Shown one piece after another: positions 35,189 to 43,097 of a stretch of 64,000 nucleotides of DNA. The notes beneath the pieces were generated by a model. It had not been told where the DNA came from, made no database searches, and saw only the letters and a program-made list of their open reading frames with translations. Position 1 is the stretch's first letter. Each line of letters opens with the position of its first letter. Both the position numbers and the translations under genes were made by a program. Source of the stretch: Clostridium sp. CAG:510 (GTDB taxonomy: Bacteria > Bacillota > Clostridia > Lachnospirales > Lachnospiraceae); assembly GCA_000434615.1 (NCBI GenBank), contig FR880815.1, forward strand, positions 57,736-121,735. The letters run 5' to 3'.

Positions 35189-35632
35189 ATGGTAGTAAAT
35201 ATGACGGAAAGAATAATAGATAAAGAAATTAAATTATTTCCTTATTATAGAAATGATGAGGTTTCCCTTCTATGGTATCAGGATTTAGATGTATGTAAGC
35301 AGGTAGATAACAGGGACGAGCCTTATGATTTAGAACTTTTGCATTGTATGTACGATTACCTGAGTTCCAATGGGGATTGCTACTATATAGAATATGAAGG
35401 TAAATTAGTAGGGGATGTTTCATTGAGGGACAATGGAGAAATCGCCATTGTAGTTTGTAAGGAATACCAGAACCGACATATCGGAAGACGATGTGTGCTG
35501 GATATGTTGAAATTGGCAAAAGAAAAGGGAATGAGTAAGGTAAAAGCAAATATATATTCCTTTAATAAACAGAGCCAGACCATGTTCCAATCCATTGGGT
35601 TTGTAAAAACAGAAGAAGAGTGGTATGAATAA
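35189..35632 (+). CDS. GNAT-family N-acetyltransferase
   Basis: A 147-residue acetyltransferase. The acetyl-CoA-binding region is recognisable in YQNRHIGRRCVLDMLKLAKE (a variant of the Q/RxxGxG/A loop), with the C-terminal NIYSFNKQSQTMFQSIGFVK segment typical of the fold. The substrate is unknown. It has a weak ribosome site; an alternative ATG lies at 35201. The gene is bracketed by two 56-bp direct repeats that contain parS, so it may have arrived by insertion or duplication between parS sites. Confidence 0.8.
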   Translation: MVVNMTERIIDKEIKLFPYYRNDEVSLLWYQDLDVCKQVDNRDEPYDLELLHCMYDYLSSNGDCYYIEYEGKLVGDVSLRDNGEIAIVVCKEYQNRHIGRRCVLDMLKLAKEKGMSKVKANIYSFNKQSQTMFQSIGFVKTEEEWYE

Positions 35633-35705
35633 ATAATTTAAATTACACTATGAAGGAGGAACAATAAAATGTTGGTGATGAAAATAAAATTTTAAGAACA
35701 CTGGG

Positions 35706-35761
35706 ACACAAGATAATGTTTCACGTGAAACATTAAACATCAATATATTGTGATTTACTCC
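35706..35761. repeat. 56-bp direct repeat, right copy, carrying parS site 3
   Basis: Copy of 35018-35073, with the first 26 bases identical. It lies just downstream of the GNAT gene. Confidence 0.8.
35717..35732. promoter_or_regulatory. parS: parS site 3 (ParB binding)
   Basis: TGTTTCACGTGAAACA, an exact consensus parS palindrome, about 460 bases upstream of parA. Confidence 0.95.
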
Positions 35762-35876
35762 TTAAAATACATAAAATTAGCCATTTTACAACATCTGAAG
35801 CCCAGCATTTTCGGTAAAAATCCGCATTTCAAAACTAAACTTCTTATAGCCTATCCCAAAGAATGATGTTATAATG

Positions 35877-36130
35877 TATAAGGTGCAAGTTAAAAACAAG
35901 CGGCTGTGCTATGCACAGACATTTGTTTTTAACGCATCTTATAACGAACAAGCAGTTCTGCGGAGCAGAACAATAGCAAGCGATAGCTTGCAGCTTGTGA
36001 GTGTTTGCAGGAGAAAACAAGCGACTGCACTATGTGCAGGCATTTGTTTTTAACGCATCTTATAACGAACAAGCAGTTCTGCGGAGCAGAACAATAGCAA
36101 GCGATAGCTTGCAGCTTGTGAGTGTTTGCA
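35877..36130. repeat. 121-bp structured tandem repeat upstream of parA
   Basis: Two units start at 35894 and 36015 and are nearly identical. Each can fold into a hairpin (CTGTGC-TAT-GCACAG in unit 1, CTGCAC-TAT-GTGCAG in unit 2) followed by a three-way junction: outer stem ACAAGC/GCTTGT enclosing GTTCTGC-GGA-GCAGAAC and GCAAGC-GATA-GCTTGC (35948-35998 and 36069-36119). Differences in the first hairpin keep the pairing. In unit 1 that hairpin is extended by a long outer stem, TATAAGGTGC and GTTAAAAACAA (35877-35899) with the matching right arm at 35923-35942. It fills much of the 546-base gap before parA; 35762-35876 shows nothing else clear. Confidence 0.8.
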
Positions 36131-36178
36131 TTTTTATGTATATTTAGGTCGTATTAATAAGAAAGGCTTGATATTAAA

Positions 36179-36952
36179 ATGGGAAAAGTTATTGCTATTG
36201 CCAATCAAAAGGGTGGTGTGGGTAAGACCACAACATCTATTAATTTATCTGCGTCTCTGGCAGTGAAGGGAAAAAAGGTACTGGTTATTGATACCGATCC
36301 GCAGGGAAATACTACCAGCGGATTTGGTGTAGATAAGAATGAACTGGAAAACACCATCTATGAACTGATGCTGGGAGAGTGCTCTATTCAGGATTGTATC
36401 TTAAAGGATGTTATAAAAAACGTATCCATTATTCCTTCCAACGTGAATTTAGCGGCAGCGGAAATAGAACTGATTGGTGTAGATAAAAAGGAATTTATTC
36501 TGAAGGGAGAAGTTGACTGGGTAAAAGATAAGTATGATTTTATCATCATTGACTGTCCTCCTTCTTTAAATACTTTGACAATTAACGCTTTGACAACGGC
36601 TGACAGTGTACTGGTTCCTATTCAATGTGAATATTACGCACTGGAAGGTCTGAGCCAATTAATACATACAGTCAACCTGGTAAAAGAAAGACTGAACCCG
36701 GAATTAGATATGGAAGGTGTGGTATTTACCATGTACGATTCCCGTACTAACCTTTCCATGCAGGTGGTAGAAAATGTAAAGGAACATTTAAATCAGAATA
36801 TTTATAAAACCATGATTCCCAGAAATATCAGATTGGCGGAAGCACCCAGCTATGGCATGCCCATTCATATGTATGACCCGAAGTCAGCCGGTGCGGAGAG
36901 TTATATGAGTCTGGCTGATGAGGTAATCAAACATAACAGAAAGAAAAAGTAA
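36179..36952 (+). CDS. parA: Chromosome-partitioning ATPase ParA/Soj
   Basis: A 257-residue deviant Walker ATPase that, with ParB and parS, helps separate newly copied origins and in Bacillus also controls DnaA. The Walker A motif is KGGVGKTT near the N-terminus (AIANQKGGVGKTT), with DTDPQGN and DCPPSL following. The leader GAAAGGCTTG precedes the ATG. It is followed by parB 15 bases later. Confidence 0.96.
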   Translation: MGKVIAIANQKGGVGKTTTSINLSASLAVKGKKVLVIDTDPQGNTTSGFGVDKNELENTIYELMLGECSIQDCILKDVIKNVSIIPSNVNLAAAEIELIGVDKKEFILKGEVDWVKDKYDFIIIDCPPSLNTLTINALTTADSVLVPIQCEYYALEGLSQLIHTVNLVKERLNPELDMEGVVFTMYDSRTNLSMQVVENVKEHLNQNIYKTMIPRNIRLAEAPSYGMPIHMYDPKSAGAESYMSLADEVIKHNRKKK

Positions 36953-36967
36953 GAGGAGGGTATAGCA

Positions 36968-37870
36968 ATGGCAGCAAAAAAAAGTGGATTAGGAAAGGGG
37001 CTCGGCAGAGGTCTTGATGCATTAATACCGGAGGAAACAGCAGAAAAAAAGACAGCAGCTCCGGCAAAGGCGGGAGAAGAAAACGAACAGGGTACTATGG
37101 TTAAGATTACCAAGGTGGAGCCCAACAAAGAACAGCCCCGTAAAAATTTCGATGAAGATGCGCTGGAAGAACTGGCAGAGTCTATCAAACAGTACGGTTT
37201 AATTCAGCCCATAGTCGTACAGGACAGAGGCGACCATTATGAAATTATCGCGGGCGAGCGCCGTTGGAGAGCGGCAAGAATTGCCGGACTGAAAGAAGTT
37301 CCCGTTATTATCAAGCATTATTCCGAACAGGAAATTGTGGAAATTTCCCTTATTGAAAATATTCAGCGTGAAAACTTAAACCCTATTGAAGAAGCACAGG
37401 CATATAAAAGACTTCTGACAGAGTTCAACCTGAAGCAGGATGAAGTGGCAGAGAGAGTTTCCAAGAGCCGTACTGCCGTAACCAACTCCATGCGTCTGTT
37501 AAAGCTTTGTGATGAAGTGCAGCAGATGGTGATTGAAGACATGCTTTCCACCGGACATGCCAGAGCGCTTCTTGCCATTGAAAATCCGGAAGAGCAGTAC
37601 AACATTGCACAGAAAGTATTTGATGAAAAACTCAGTGTGCGCGATGTAGAAAAGTTAGTGAAAAATCTTCATAAGCCGGAAAAAGCAAAGAAGAAGATAG
37701 ACGATGAAGCTCTTAAGATTATTTATCAGGAAATTGAAGAGAAATTAAAACAGGCGCTCAGCACCAAGGTTTCCATTACCGGAAAAGAAAAAGGTGCCGG
37801 AAAAATGGAAATCGAATTTTACAGTCATGAGGATTTGGACAGACTGGTTGATTTACTGACAAAAGCCTGA
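36968..37870 (+). CDS. parB: Chromosome-partitioning protein ParB/Spo0J
   Basis: A 300-residue CTP-dependent DNA clamp that loads at parS. The opening GLGKGLGRGLDALIPE is typical; the ParB N domain has the CTPase motif GERRWRAARIAG and ENIQRENLNPIEEA, then a helix-turn-helix (QDEVAERVSKSRTAVTNSMR), and the C-terminal dimerisation part. It should bind the three parS sites within 2 kb upstream. AGGAGGG precedes the ATG. Confidence 0.97.
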   Translation: MAAKKSGLGKGLGRGLDALIPEETAEKKTAAPAKAGEENEQGTMVKITKVEPNKEQPRKNFDEDALEELAESIKQYGLIQPIVVQDRGDHYEIIAGERRWRAARIAGLKEVPVIIKHYSEQEIVEISLIENIQRENLNPIEEAQAYKRLLTEFNLKQDEVAERVSKSRTAVTNSMRLLKLCDEVQQMVIEDMLSTGHARALLAIENPEEQYNIAQKVFDEKLSVRDVEKLVKNLHKPEKAKKKIDDEALKIIYQEIEEKLKQALSTKVSITGKEKGAGKMEIEFYSHEDLDRLVDLLTKA

Positions 37871-37893
37871 CAGAAAGATACGAGGAAATACCA

Positions 37894-38403
37894 ATGAATA
37901 GTAATATACTGCAAAGTATCGGACTTGGAAATCTGGATATTGCTTACCTGTTTCTGATTTTACTTATTTTCATTGTAGTGCTTTTTATAATTATAATCCT
38001 GCAGATGAAAAAGTTAAACCGGTTACAGAAAAGGATAAGTAAATTTATGACAGGCAAGGATGCAAAGAGCCTGGAAAAAGATATTGTAGGTCTGTATGAA
38101 GATAACAAGTTTTTGAAAATCAATGTGGACAAAAACAAAAAGGACATCCGTACACTCTACAAGAATATGGAGCATGCATTCCAGAAAATCGGTCTGATAA
38201 AATACGATGCATTTCAGCAGATGGGTGGAAAGCTCAGTTTTTCTCTTGCACTGCTGGATGAGAACAACAATGGATTTATTCTGAACTCCGTGCACAGTAC
38301 GGAGGGATGTTACACCTACACTAAGGAAATAAAGAATGGAGAATGTGCTATTTCATTGGGCGAAGAGGAACAGCAGGCACTTGATATGGCTATCGGAGAA
38401 TAG
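37894..38403 (+). CDS. DUF4446 family membrane-anchored protein
   Basis: A 169-residue protein with one N-terminal membrane segment (about residues 17-39), a coiled coil (about 42-95) and a C-terminal domain containing KYDAFQQMGGKLSFSLALLD, typical of DUF4446. The family is found downstream of parAB in many Clostridia; its function is unknown. Here it follows parB by 23 bases and probably shares its transcript, so a link with chromosome segregation or the cell pole is possible but unproven. Confidence 0.88.
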   Translation: MNSNILQSIGLGNLDIAYLFLILLIFIVVLFIIIILQMKKLNRLQKRISKFMTGKDAKSLEKDIVGLYEDNKFLKINVDKNKKDIRTLYKNMEHAFQKIGLIKYDAFQQMGGKLSFSLALLDENNNGFILNSVHSTEGCYTYTKEIKNGECAISLGEEEQQALDMAIGE

Positions 38404-38430
38404 CATTCTTACATTAAGAAAGGAACCTAC

Positions 38431-39483
38431 ATGAAAATTGTTTCAGTAAATGAACTGAAGGGTAATGAAATAGCAGCTCAGGATATACTTACAAGTGATT
38501 ACCAGATGATTTTACCGGCAGGTTTCCAAATTAAGGTAAAATATATAGATAAACTGCGCAGCCTGGGGATTGCTAAAGTTTATATCAAGGATGAAAGTTC
38601 ACAGCAGGAGGAGATTTCCATATTAAAAGAGGATGTGGAAGTTTCCATGAAGGAAAAAGTTAAAGAAGTACTGGAAAAGCATACTTACCGTCATAACGAA
38701 GAACTCGCGAGCCTGAATGAAACGGCGGACCATGTCATCACGGAAATCGCGGAAGAAGACGAAGTGATGGAAAAGGTTTATGATGTAAAGCAGCGGAGCA
38801 CCGATATTTTTGAACATTCCTTAAGTGTGTGCAGTCTGGCAATTCTTACGGCTATAAAATTGGGTTACGGCAGGGAAAGCCTGCACGATATCGGTGTGGG
38901 ATGTTTATTACATGATATTGGATTACAATATTTAACTATAAGCTATCAGAACGAAGATGTTGCCACCATGTCCCGGGCAGAAATTGCAGAGTTCAAAAGA
39001 CATCCGGTTTATGCGTATTCTGCACTGAGAAATGAAAAATGGCTGTCCGACACGGCAAAAGCCATGATTTTGTATCATCATGAAAGGCTGGATGGTTCCG
39101 GTTATCCGCTGCATGCCACACAGATTTCAGAACCGGTGCAGATTTTAACAGTGTGCGATACCTTCGATGAAATGATTTGCGGCATCAGCTGTAAAAAAGT
39201 AAAGGTTTATGAAGCAATAGAGTATCTGAAAACCTTTAAAAATGTGAAATATAGTGGTAAAATAGTAGATGCGTTTTTTCAGTTCACAGCAGTTTACCCG
39301 GTTGGAACCCAGGTGCTTACGGGAGATGGAGAAACAGGCATCGTCGTCAGACAGAACAGAGAGTTTCCGGACAGACCGGTTCTCAGAATTATTAAAGATA
39401 AAAATGGCAGGGATGTTACGGAAGAAAAAATTCTCGACCTTATCCTTGTACAGAATGTATTTATAGAAAAAGCGATTGATTAG
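38431..39483 (+). CDS. HD-GYP domain phosphodiesterase
   Basis: A 350-residue protein with an N-terminal DUF3391-like segment (residues 1-60) and an HD-GYP domain: the metal pair in CLLHDIGLQYL and HHERLDGSGYPL, the latter matching the HHExxDGxGYP signature. Such enzymes break down cyclic di-GMP or related dinucleotides. The C-terminal part (about 280-345) is a small beta domain. No membrane segment or receiver is present, so the input signal is unclear. It lies 27 bases after the DUF4446 gene and 26 before serS. Confidence 0.88.
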   Translation: MKIVSVNELKGNEIAAQDILTSDYQMILPAGFQIKVKYIDKLRSLGIAKVYIKDESSQQEEISILKEDVEVSMKEKVKEVLEKHTYRHNEELASLNETADHVITEIAEEDEVMEKVYDVKQRSTDIFEHSLSVCSLAILTAIKLGYGRESLHDIGVGCLLHDIGLQYLTISYQNEDVATMSRAEIAEFKRHPVYAYSALRNEKWLSDTAKAMILYHHERLDGSGYPLHATQISEPVQILTVCDTFDEMICGISCKKVKVYEAIEYLKTFKNVKYSGKIVDAFFQFTAVYPVGTQVLTGDGETGIVVRQNREFPDRPVLRIIKDKNGRDVTEEKILDLILVQNVFIEKAID

Positions 39484-39509
39484 ATTATTATTTAAGGAGG
39501 CGTCTACTC

Positions 39510-40787
39510 ATGATAGACATTAAATTTTTAAGAGAAAATCCTGATTTAGTAAAGGAAAATATCAAGAAGAAATTCCAGGATGCAAAGCTTCCCCTTGTTG
39601 ACGAAGTAATTGCTCTGGATACAGAGAGCAGAAAGGTTAAGCAGGAAGCGGACGAGCTTCGCGCGCAGAAAAACAAGATTTCCAAGGAAATCGGCGCTCT
39701 GATGGCACAGGGTAAAAAAGAAGAAGCAGAAGCAAAGAAGGCAGAAGTGGCTGCCCAGTCCAAGAGACTTGCCGAACTGGAAGCAAAAGAGCCGGAATAT
39801 CAGGAAAAAATCACAGCAATCATGATGAAAATTCCCCAGATTATTGACGCTTCCGTACCTATCGGCAAGGACGACACCCAGAACGTGGAAATTACCAAAT
39901 TCGGTGAGCCCAAGGTTCCCGATTTTGAAGTACCTTATCATGCAGATATACTGGAAAGAATTAACGGTCTTGATAAAGAGAGCGCCGGCAGAACCAGCGG
40001 AAACGGTTTTTATTACCTGATGGGTGATGCTGCCAGAATTCATTCCGCAATGATCAGCTATGCAAGAGATTTCATGATTAACAAGGGATTTACCTATTGT
40101 ATTCCTCCTTTCATGATTAGAAGCAGCGTGGTAAACGGCGTTATGAGCTTTGACGAAATGGAAGCCATGATGTACAAGATTGAAGGCGAAGACCTTTATC
40201 TGATTGGTACTTCCGAACATTCCATGATTGGTAAGTTCAAGGGTCAGATTGTAAACGAAGCAAGCCTTCCCATTACCATGACCTCTTATTCTCCCTGCTT
40301 CCGTAAGGAAGTCGGTTCCCACGGTATTGAGGAACGCGGCGTTTACCGTGTGCATCAGTTTGAAAAACAGGAAATGGTTGTTCTTTGCAAACCCGAAGAG
40401 TCCATGGACTGGTACAACAAGATGTGGTCTTACACCGTAGAATTTTTCAGAAGCCTGGACATCCCCGTCCGTACACTGGAATGCTGCAGCGGCGATCTGG
40501 CTGACTTAAAGGTAAAATCCTGTGACGTCGAGGCATGGAGCCCCAGACAGAAGAAGTATTTCGAGGTCGGTTCCTGTTCTACCTTAGGTGATGCACAGGC
40601 AAGACGTCTCGGCATCCGTACAAAAGGCGAAAATGGTACTTACTTTGTGCATACATTAAATAATACAGTATTGGCTACTCCGAGAGGACTGATTGCATTC
40701 CTTGAGAATAATGTAAACGAAGACGGTACTGTAAATATTCCTGAAGCACTTCGTCCTTACATGGGTGGTGTTTCCAAGATTGGCTAA
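39510..40787 (+). CDS. serS: Seryl-tRNA synthetase
   Basis: A 425-residue class II aminoacyl-tRNA synthetase. The N-terminal coiled-coil arm covers about residues 25-105. The motifs are clear: motif 2 with FRKEVGSHG and RVHQFEKQEMV, and motif 3 with TPRGLIAFLENN. It charges tRNA-Ser with serine in the cytoplasm. An AAGGAGG lies upstream of the ATG. I looked for a T-box leader in the short upstream gap; there is no room for one. Confidence 0.97.
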   Translation: MIDIKFLRENPDLVKENIKKKFQDAKLPLVDEVIALDTESRKVKQEADELRAQKNKISKEIGALMAQGKKEEAEAKKAEVAAQSKRLAELEAKEPEYQEKITAIMMKIPQIIDASVPIGKDDTQNVEITKFGEPKVPDFEVPYHADILERINGLDKESAGRTSGNGFYYLMGDAARIHSAMISYARDFMINKGFTYCIPPFMIRSSVVNGVMSFDEMEAMMYKIEGEDLYLIGTSEHSMIGKFKGQIVNEASLPITMTSYSPCFRKEVGSHGIEERGVYRVHQFEKQEMVVLCKPEESMDWYNKMWSYTVEFFRSLDIPVRTLECCSGDLADLKVKSCDVEAWSPRQKKYFEVGSCSTLGDAQARRLGIRTKGENGTYFVHTLNNTVLATPRGLIAFLENNVNEDGTVNIPEALRPYMGGVSKIG

Positions 40788-40825
40788 TAGATTTACACAG
40801 AACGAAAAGAAAGAAGGTGAAATCC

Positions 40826-41713
40826 TTGCATAAATTTATGAGAGCCATTGGCTTCAGTAAAATCAGTAACAGAAAAGAATTGAAGGCTCTGCTTGCCAGC
40901 GTTGTGATGAATGCGGGCAAAAGGGCTTATACCATCAGCGACGAAGAGGTTCTTTTAGGAGAATTCAGCAAGGATTTCGCTGAAAATATGGGCATCGCCG
41001 TCTGTGGAGAATTTGACGAGTCGGACGATGAGAAATTTATTTATGAGTATTACTATCCGTACTTAAGAGGCAGAGGCATCACTACCACGGAGGATGTTTC
41101 CGTGGAAAGACATGCTGCCAGGGAGTCCTATGCCGGCATCTGCGATGATGTTAAGGTAGGAGTTTCCCTTATTTTTTACCTGCAGAACATGATTCCCTAT
41201 GTAAAAGCGCAGGCACAGGGAAAGCTTCCCATTAAGGGAACGACACTTACCCTGTCGGCTTTGTCAATCAAGGGAAATATTATGTTCCCCATCAAAAAGG
41301 ATGAACAGCAGAAGCTGAAAATCAAAAAAGACTCTAATGTGCGCAACAACCTGATTGCAGCGGCAAGACGTGGTGATGAGGAAGCCATCGAAACACTGAC
41401 GCTGGAAGATATGGATATGTATACCACGATTTCCAAGAAAATCCAGAATGAAGATGTTTTCAGTCTGGTGGATACCTACTGTATGCCTTACGGTGTGGAG
41501 TGTGATCAGTATTCCATCCTGGGTGAAATCCAAGAGTGCAATCTGGTGACGAACAGCCTTACCGGTGAAGAAGTTTACCTGATGTCCGTTTACTGCAACG
41601 AGCTGACCTTTGATGTCTGCATCAATAAGCTGGACCTCTATGGGGAGCCGGAAATCGGCCGCCGCTTTAAGGGTATCATCTGGCTTCAGGGTTTTATTAA
41701 TTTTCCGGAATAG
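40826..41713 (+). CDS. DUF3881 family protein
   Basis: A 295-residue soluble protein with no signal peptide, resembling the DUF3881 family of Clostridia (opening HKFMRAIGFSKISNRKEL). The start is probably the TTG at 40826, with AGAAGG eight bases upstream; a GTG at 40817 overlaps that site. A long central part reads DVKVGVSLIFYLQNMIPYVK. The role is unknown. It is the last gene before tRNA-Arg and the island junction. Confidence 0.8.
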   Translation: MHKFMRAIGFSKISNRKELKALLASVVMNAGKRAYTISDEEVLLGEFSKDFAENMGIAVCGEFDESDDEKFIYEYYYPYLRGRGITTTEDVSVERHAARESYAGICDDVKVGVSLIFYLQNMIPYVKAQAQGKLPIKGTTLTLSALSIKGNIMFPIKKDEQQKLKIKKDSNVRNNLIAAARRGDEEAIETLTLEDMDMYTTISKKIQNEDVFSLVDTYCMPYGVECDQYSILGEIQECNLVTNSLTGEEVYLMSVYCNELTFDVCINKLDLYGEPEIGRRFKGIIWLQGFINFPE

Positions 41714-41788
41714 ATTGACCGGACATTTTCTTTTATGGTATAATTCCATAGTGTAAAAATCTGTTTATCGAAACGGATTTTTATATAT

Positions 41789-41860
41789 GTTTCCTTAGTT
41801 AAATGGATATAACAGCCCCCTCCTAAGGGGCAGTTGTGGGTTCGATTCCCGCAGGGAACA
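41789..41860 (+). tRNA. tRNA-Arg, anticodon CCT
   Basis: A full cloverleaf of 72 bases: acceptor GTTTCCT with AGGGAAC (one wobble pair) plus discriminator A, D stem GTTA/TAAC, anticodon stem GCCCC/GGGGC with loop CTCCTAA (anticodon CCT, reading AGG), and T arm GTGGG-TTCGATT-CCCGC. The 3' CCA is not encoded. Its last 41 bases, from the anticodon loop on, are repeated at 54990-55030, so the gene appears to be an integration site. Confidence 0.93.
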
Positions 41861-41864
41861 GTAG

Positions 41865-41899
41865 AAACGGCAATGAAGATGGTTTCATTGCCGTTTTTT
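41865..41899 (+). terminator. Intrinsic terminator after tRNA-Arg
   Basis: A 13-bp perfect stem (AAACGGCAATGAA with TTCATTGCCGTTT) followed by T. The rest of 41900-42036 is AT-rich and includes an inverted GATATA/TATATC pair at 41996-42020 just before the LysR gene. Confidence 0.9.
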
Positions 41900-42036
41900 T
41901 CATACGGAAAAGAAGTGCAAAATTCCTTACAACGGACGAAAAATGAGACTTGCATTCTGTAAATTATATGATAAGATATAGTCAAAAATAAAAAAGATAT
42001 AGAAACATATATTTTATATCAAAAAAGGTATTACAT

Positions 42037-42921
42037 ATGGATATTAGGGCAATGCGTTATTTTCTTGAAATTGCGGAAACAGAGAATGTATCAAAGGCGG
42101 CGGAACGCCTTCATATGTCACAGCCTCCGCTGACACGACAGATGAGGCAACTCGAGGAAGAATTGAATGTGGAACTCTTTGAGAGGGAGAACGGGAGACT
42201 TCATCTGACAGAAGCGGGCTATTATTTCAGGGAGCATGCAAGGGAAATCGTGGAACTGACGGATAAGCTCAAAGAGGAAATGAACAGTACGTTTGGAACA
42301 TATGACGGAAATATCAGCATTGGAAGTATTGAAACAGTCGGAATGGGCGTGCTTCCAACCTGGATTACAGAATTTCACAGTCAATTTCCGGACATTACGT
42401 ACAATATCTGCTACAGTAATACCGAGGAGATTCTAAGAAAATTAGACCTTGGCATCTTTGATATCGGAATTGTGCGCGAGCCGTTTAACAGCGAAAAATA
42501 TGAGTGTATCCGTCTGCAGGAGGAATCGTGGATAGCCTGTATTCATAAAGATAATCCGTTGGCGACAGGGGAAGCGAACACGTTGGAACTGGTGGAGCTT
42601 GCAAAGGAAAATCTGATTGCACCCGGTAGAAACAGCCACGAGGAACAGATAAAAAACTGGTTTCATATGATTGGAATGAAGCCGCATATTGTCTGCCTTT
42701 ATACGGCGCTTGGCGGCGGCTTTGAACTGGTTCGTCAGGGGCTTGGAATTCTTCTGTGTCCAAAGTCGGCGGCAAGCAGACTGCAGACCCCGGAGATTGT
42801 GTGCAAGGAGATTATCAATCCAAAATTTACCTCCTGTGCAGTGGTAGTCTGGAAGAAATATGGAGCGATGTCAAGTTCTGCAAGTCGTTTTGCTGACTAT
42901 ATAAGAACAAAAAACAAATAG
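42037..42921 (+). CDS. LysR-family transcriptional regulator
   Basis: A 294-residue regulator with the N-terminal winged helix-turn-helix (MRYFLEIAETENVSKAAERL, then MSQPPLTRQMRQLEEEL) and a two-lobed effector-binding domain. It is the first gene of the island and lies on the same strand as the catabolic operon rather than divergent from it, which is less common for this family. A T-N11-A palindrome (42935-42949) just after its stop codon and upstream of the operon promoter is a likely binding site. The inducer is presumably the substrate of the operon. Confidence 0.92.
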   Translation: MDIRAMRYFLEIAETENVSKAAERLHMSQPPLTRQMRQLEEELNVELFERENGRLHLTEAGYYFREHAREIVELTDKLKEEMNSTFGTYDGNISIGSIETVGMGVLPTWITEFHSQFPDITYNICYSNTEEILRKLDLGIFDIGIVREPFNSEKYECIRLQEESWIACIHKDNPLATGEANTLELVELAKENLIAPGRNSHEEQIKNWFHMIGMKPHIVCLYTALGGGFELVRQGLGILLCPKSAASRLQTPEIVCKEIINPKFTSCAVVVWKKYGAMSSSASRFADYIRTKNK

Positions 42922-42934
42922 AAACATAAAAACA

Positions 42935-42949
42935 ATACCGAAACGGTAT
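42935..42949. promoter_or_regulatory. Candidate LysR-type binding site
   Basis: ATACCGAAACGGTAT, a perfect 6-bp palindrome around AAA that contains the T-N11-A pattern. It lies 32 bases upstream of a promoter -35 box, a typical position for LysR activation. Confidence 0.6.
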
Positions 42950-42980
42950 CATTTTTGCAAATTTCCCGAAAAAATAACAC

Positions 42981-43009
42981 TTGAAAAAGTGTAGGAATGA
43001 TGATAGACT
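42981..43009 (+). promoter_or_regulatory. Promoter of the island catabolic operon
   Basis: TTGAAA (42981-42986), 17-base spacer, TAGACT (43004-43009). Transcription from here would run through the terminator-like hairpin at 43032-43073 before reaching the first gene. Confidence 0.5.
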
Positions 43010-43031
43010 TGCGTCAACCTACAGGTGAGGG

Positions 43032-43073
43032 AAAAGACAAAGAGGTCTGAAAAGATTTCTTTGTCTTTTTTTG
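43032..43073 (+). terminator. Terminator-like hairpin in the leader of the island operon
   Basis: AAAAGACAAAG (43032-43042) pairs perfectly with CTTTGTCTTTT (43059-43069), followed by more T. It lies between the predicted operon promoter and the BMP gene, so it could terminate the lysR transcript or act as an attenuator. Confidence 0.7.
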
Positions 43074-43097
43074 TTTCTTTAAGAAAGGAGAATGATT

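Noticed and set aside
41686..41985. Minus-strand reading frame of 99 codons across tRNA-Arg
   Set aside because: It is antisense to the tRNA, whose complement reads as VPCGNRTHNCP. The same artefact occurs over the tRNA fragment at 54883-55155.
43010..43097. Known riboswitch class in the leader of the BMP operon
   Set aside because: The leader is too short and lacks the conserved cores of purine, guanidine or other classes I know. Only the terminator-like hairpin is supported.
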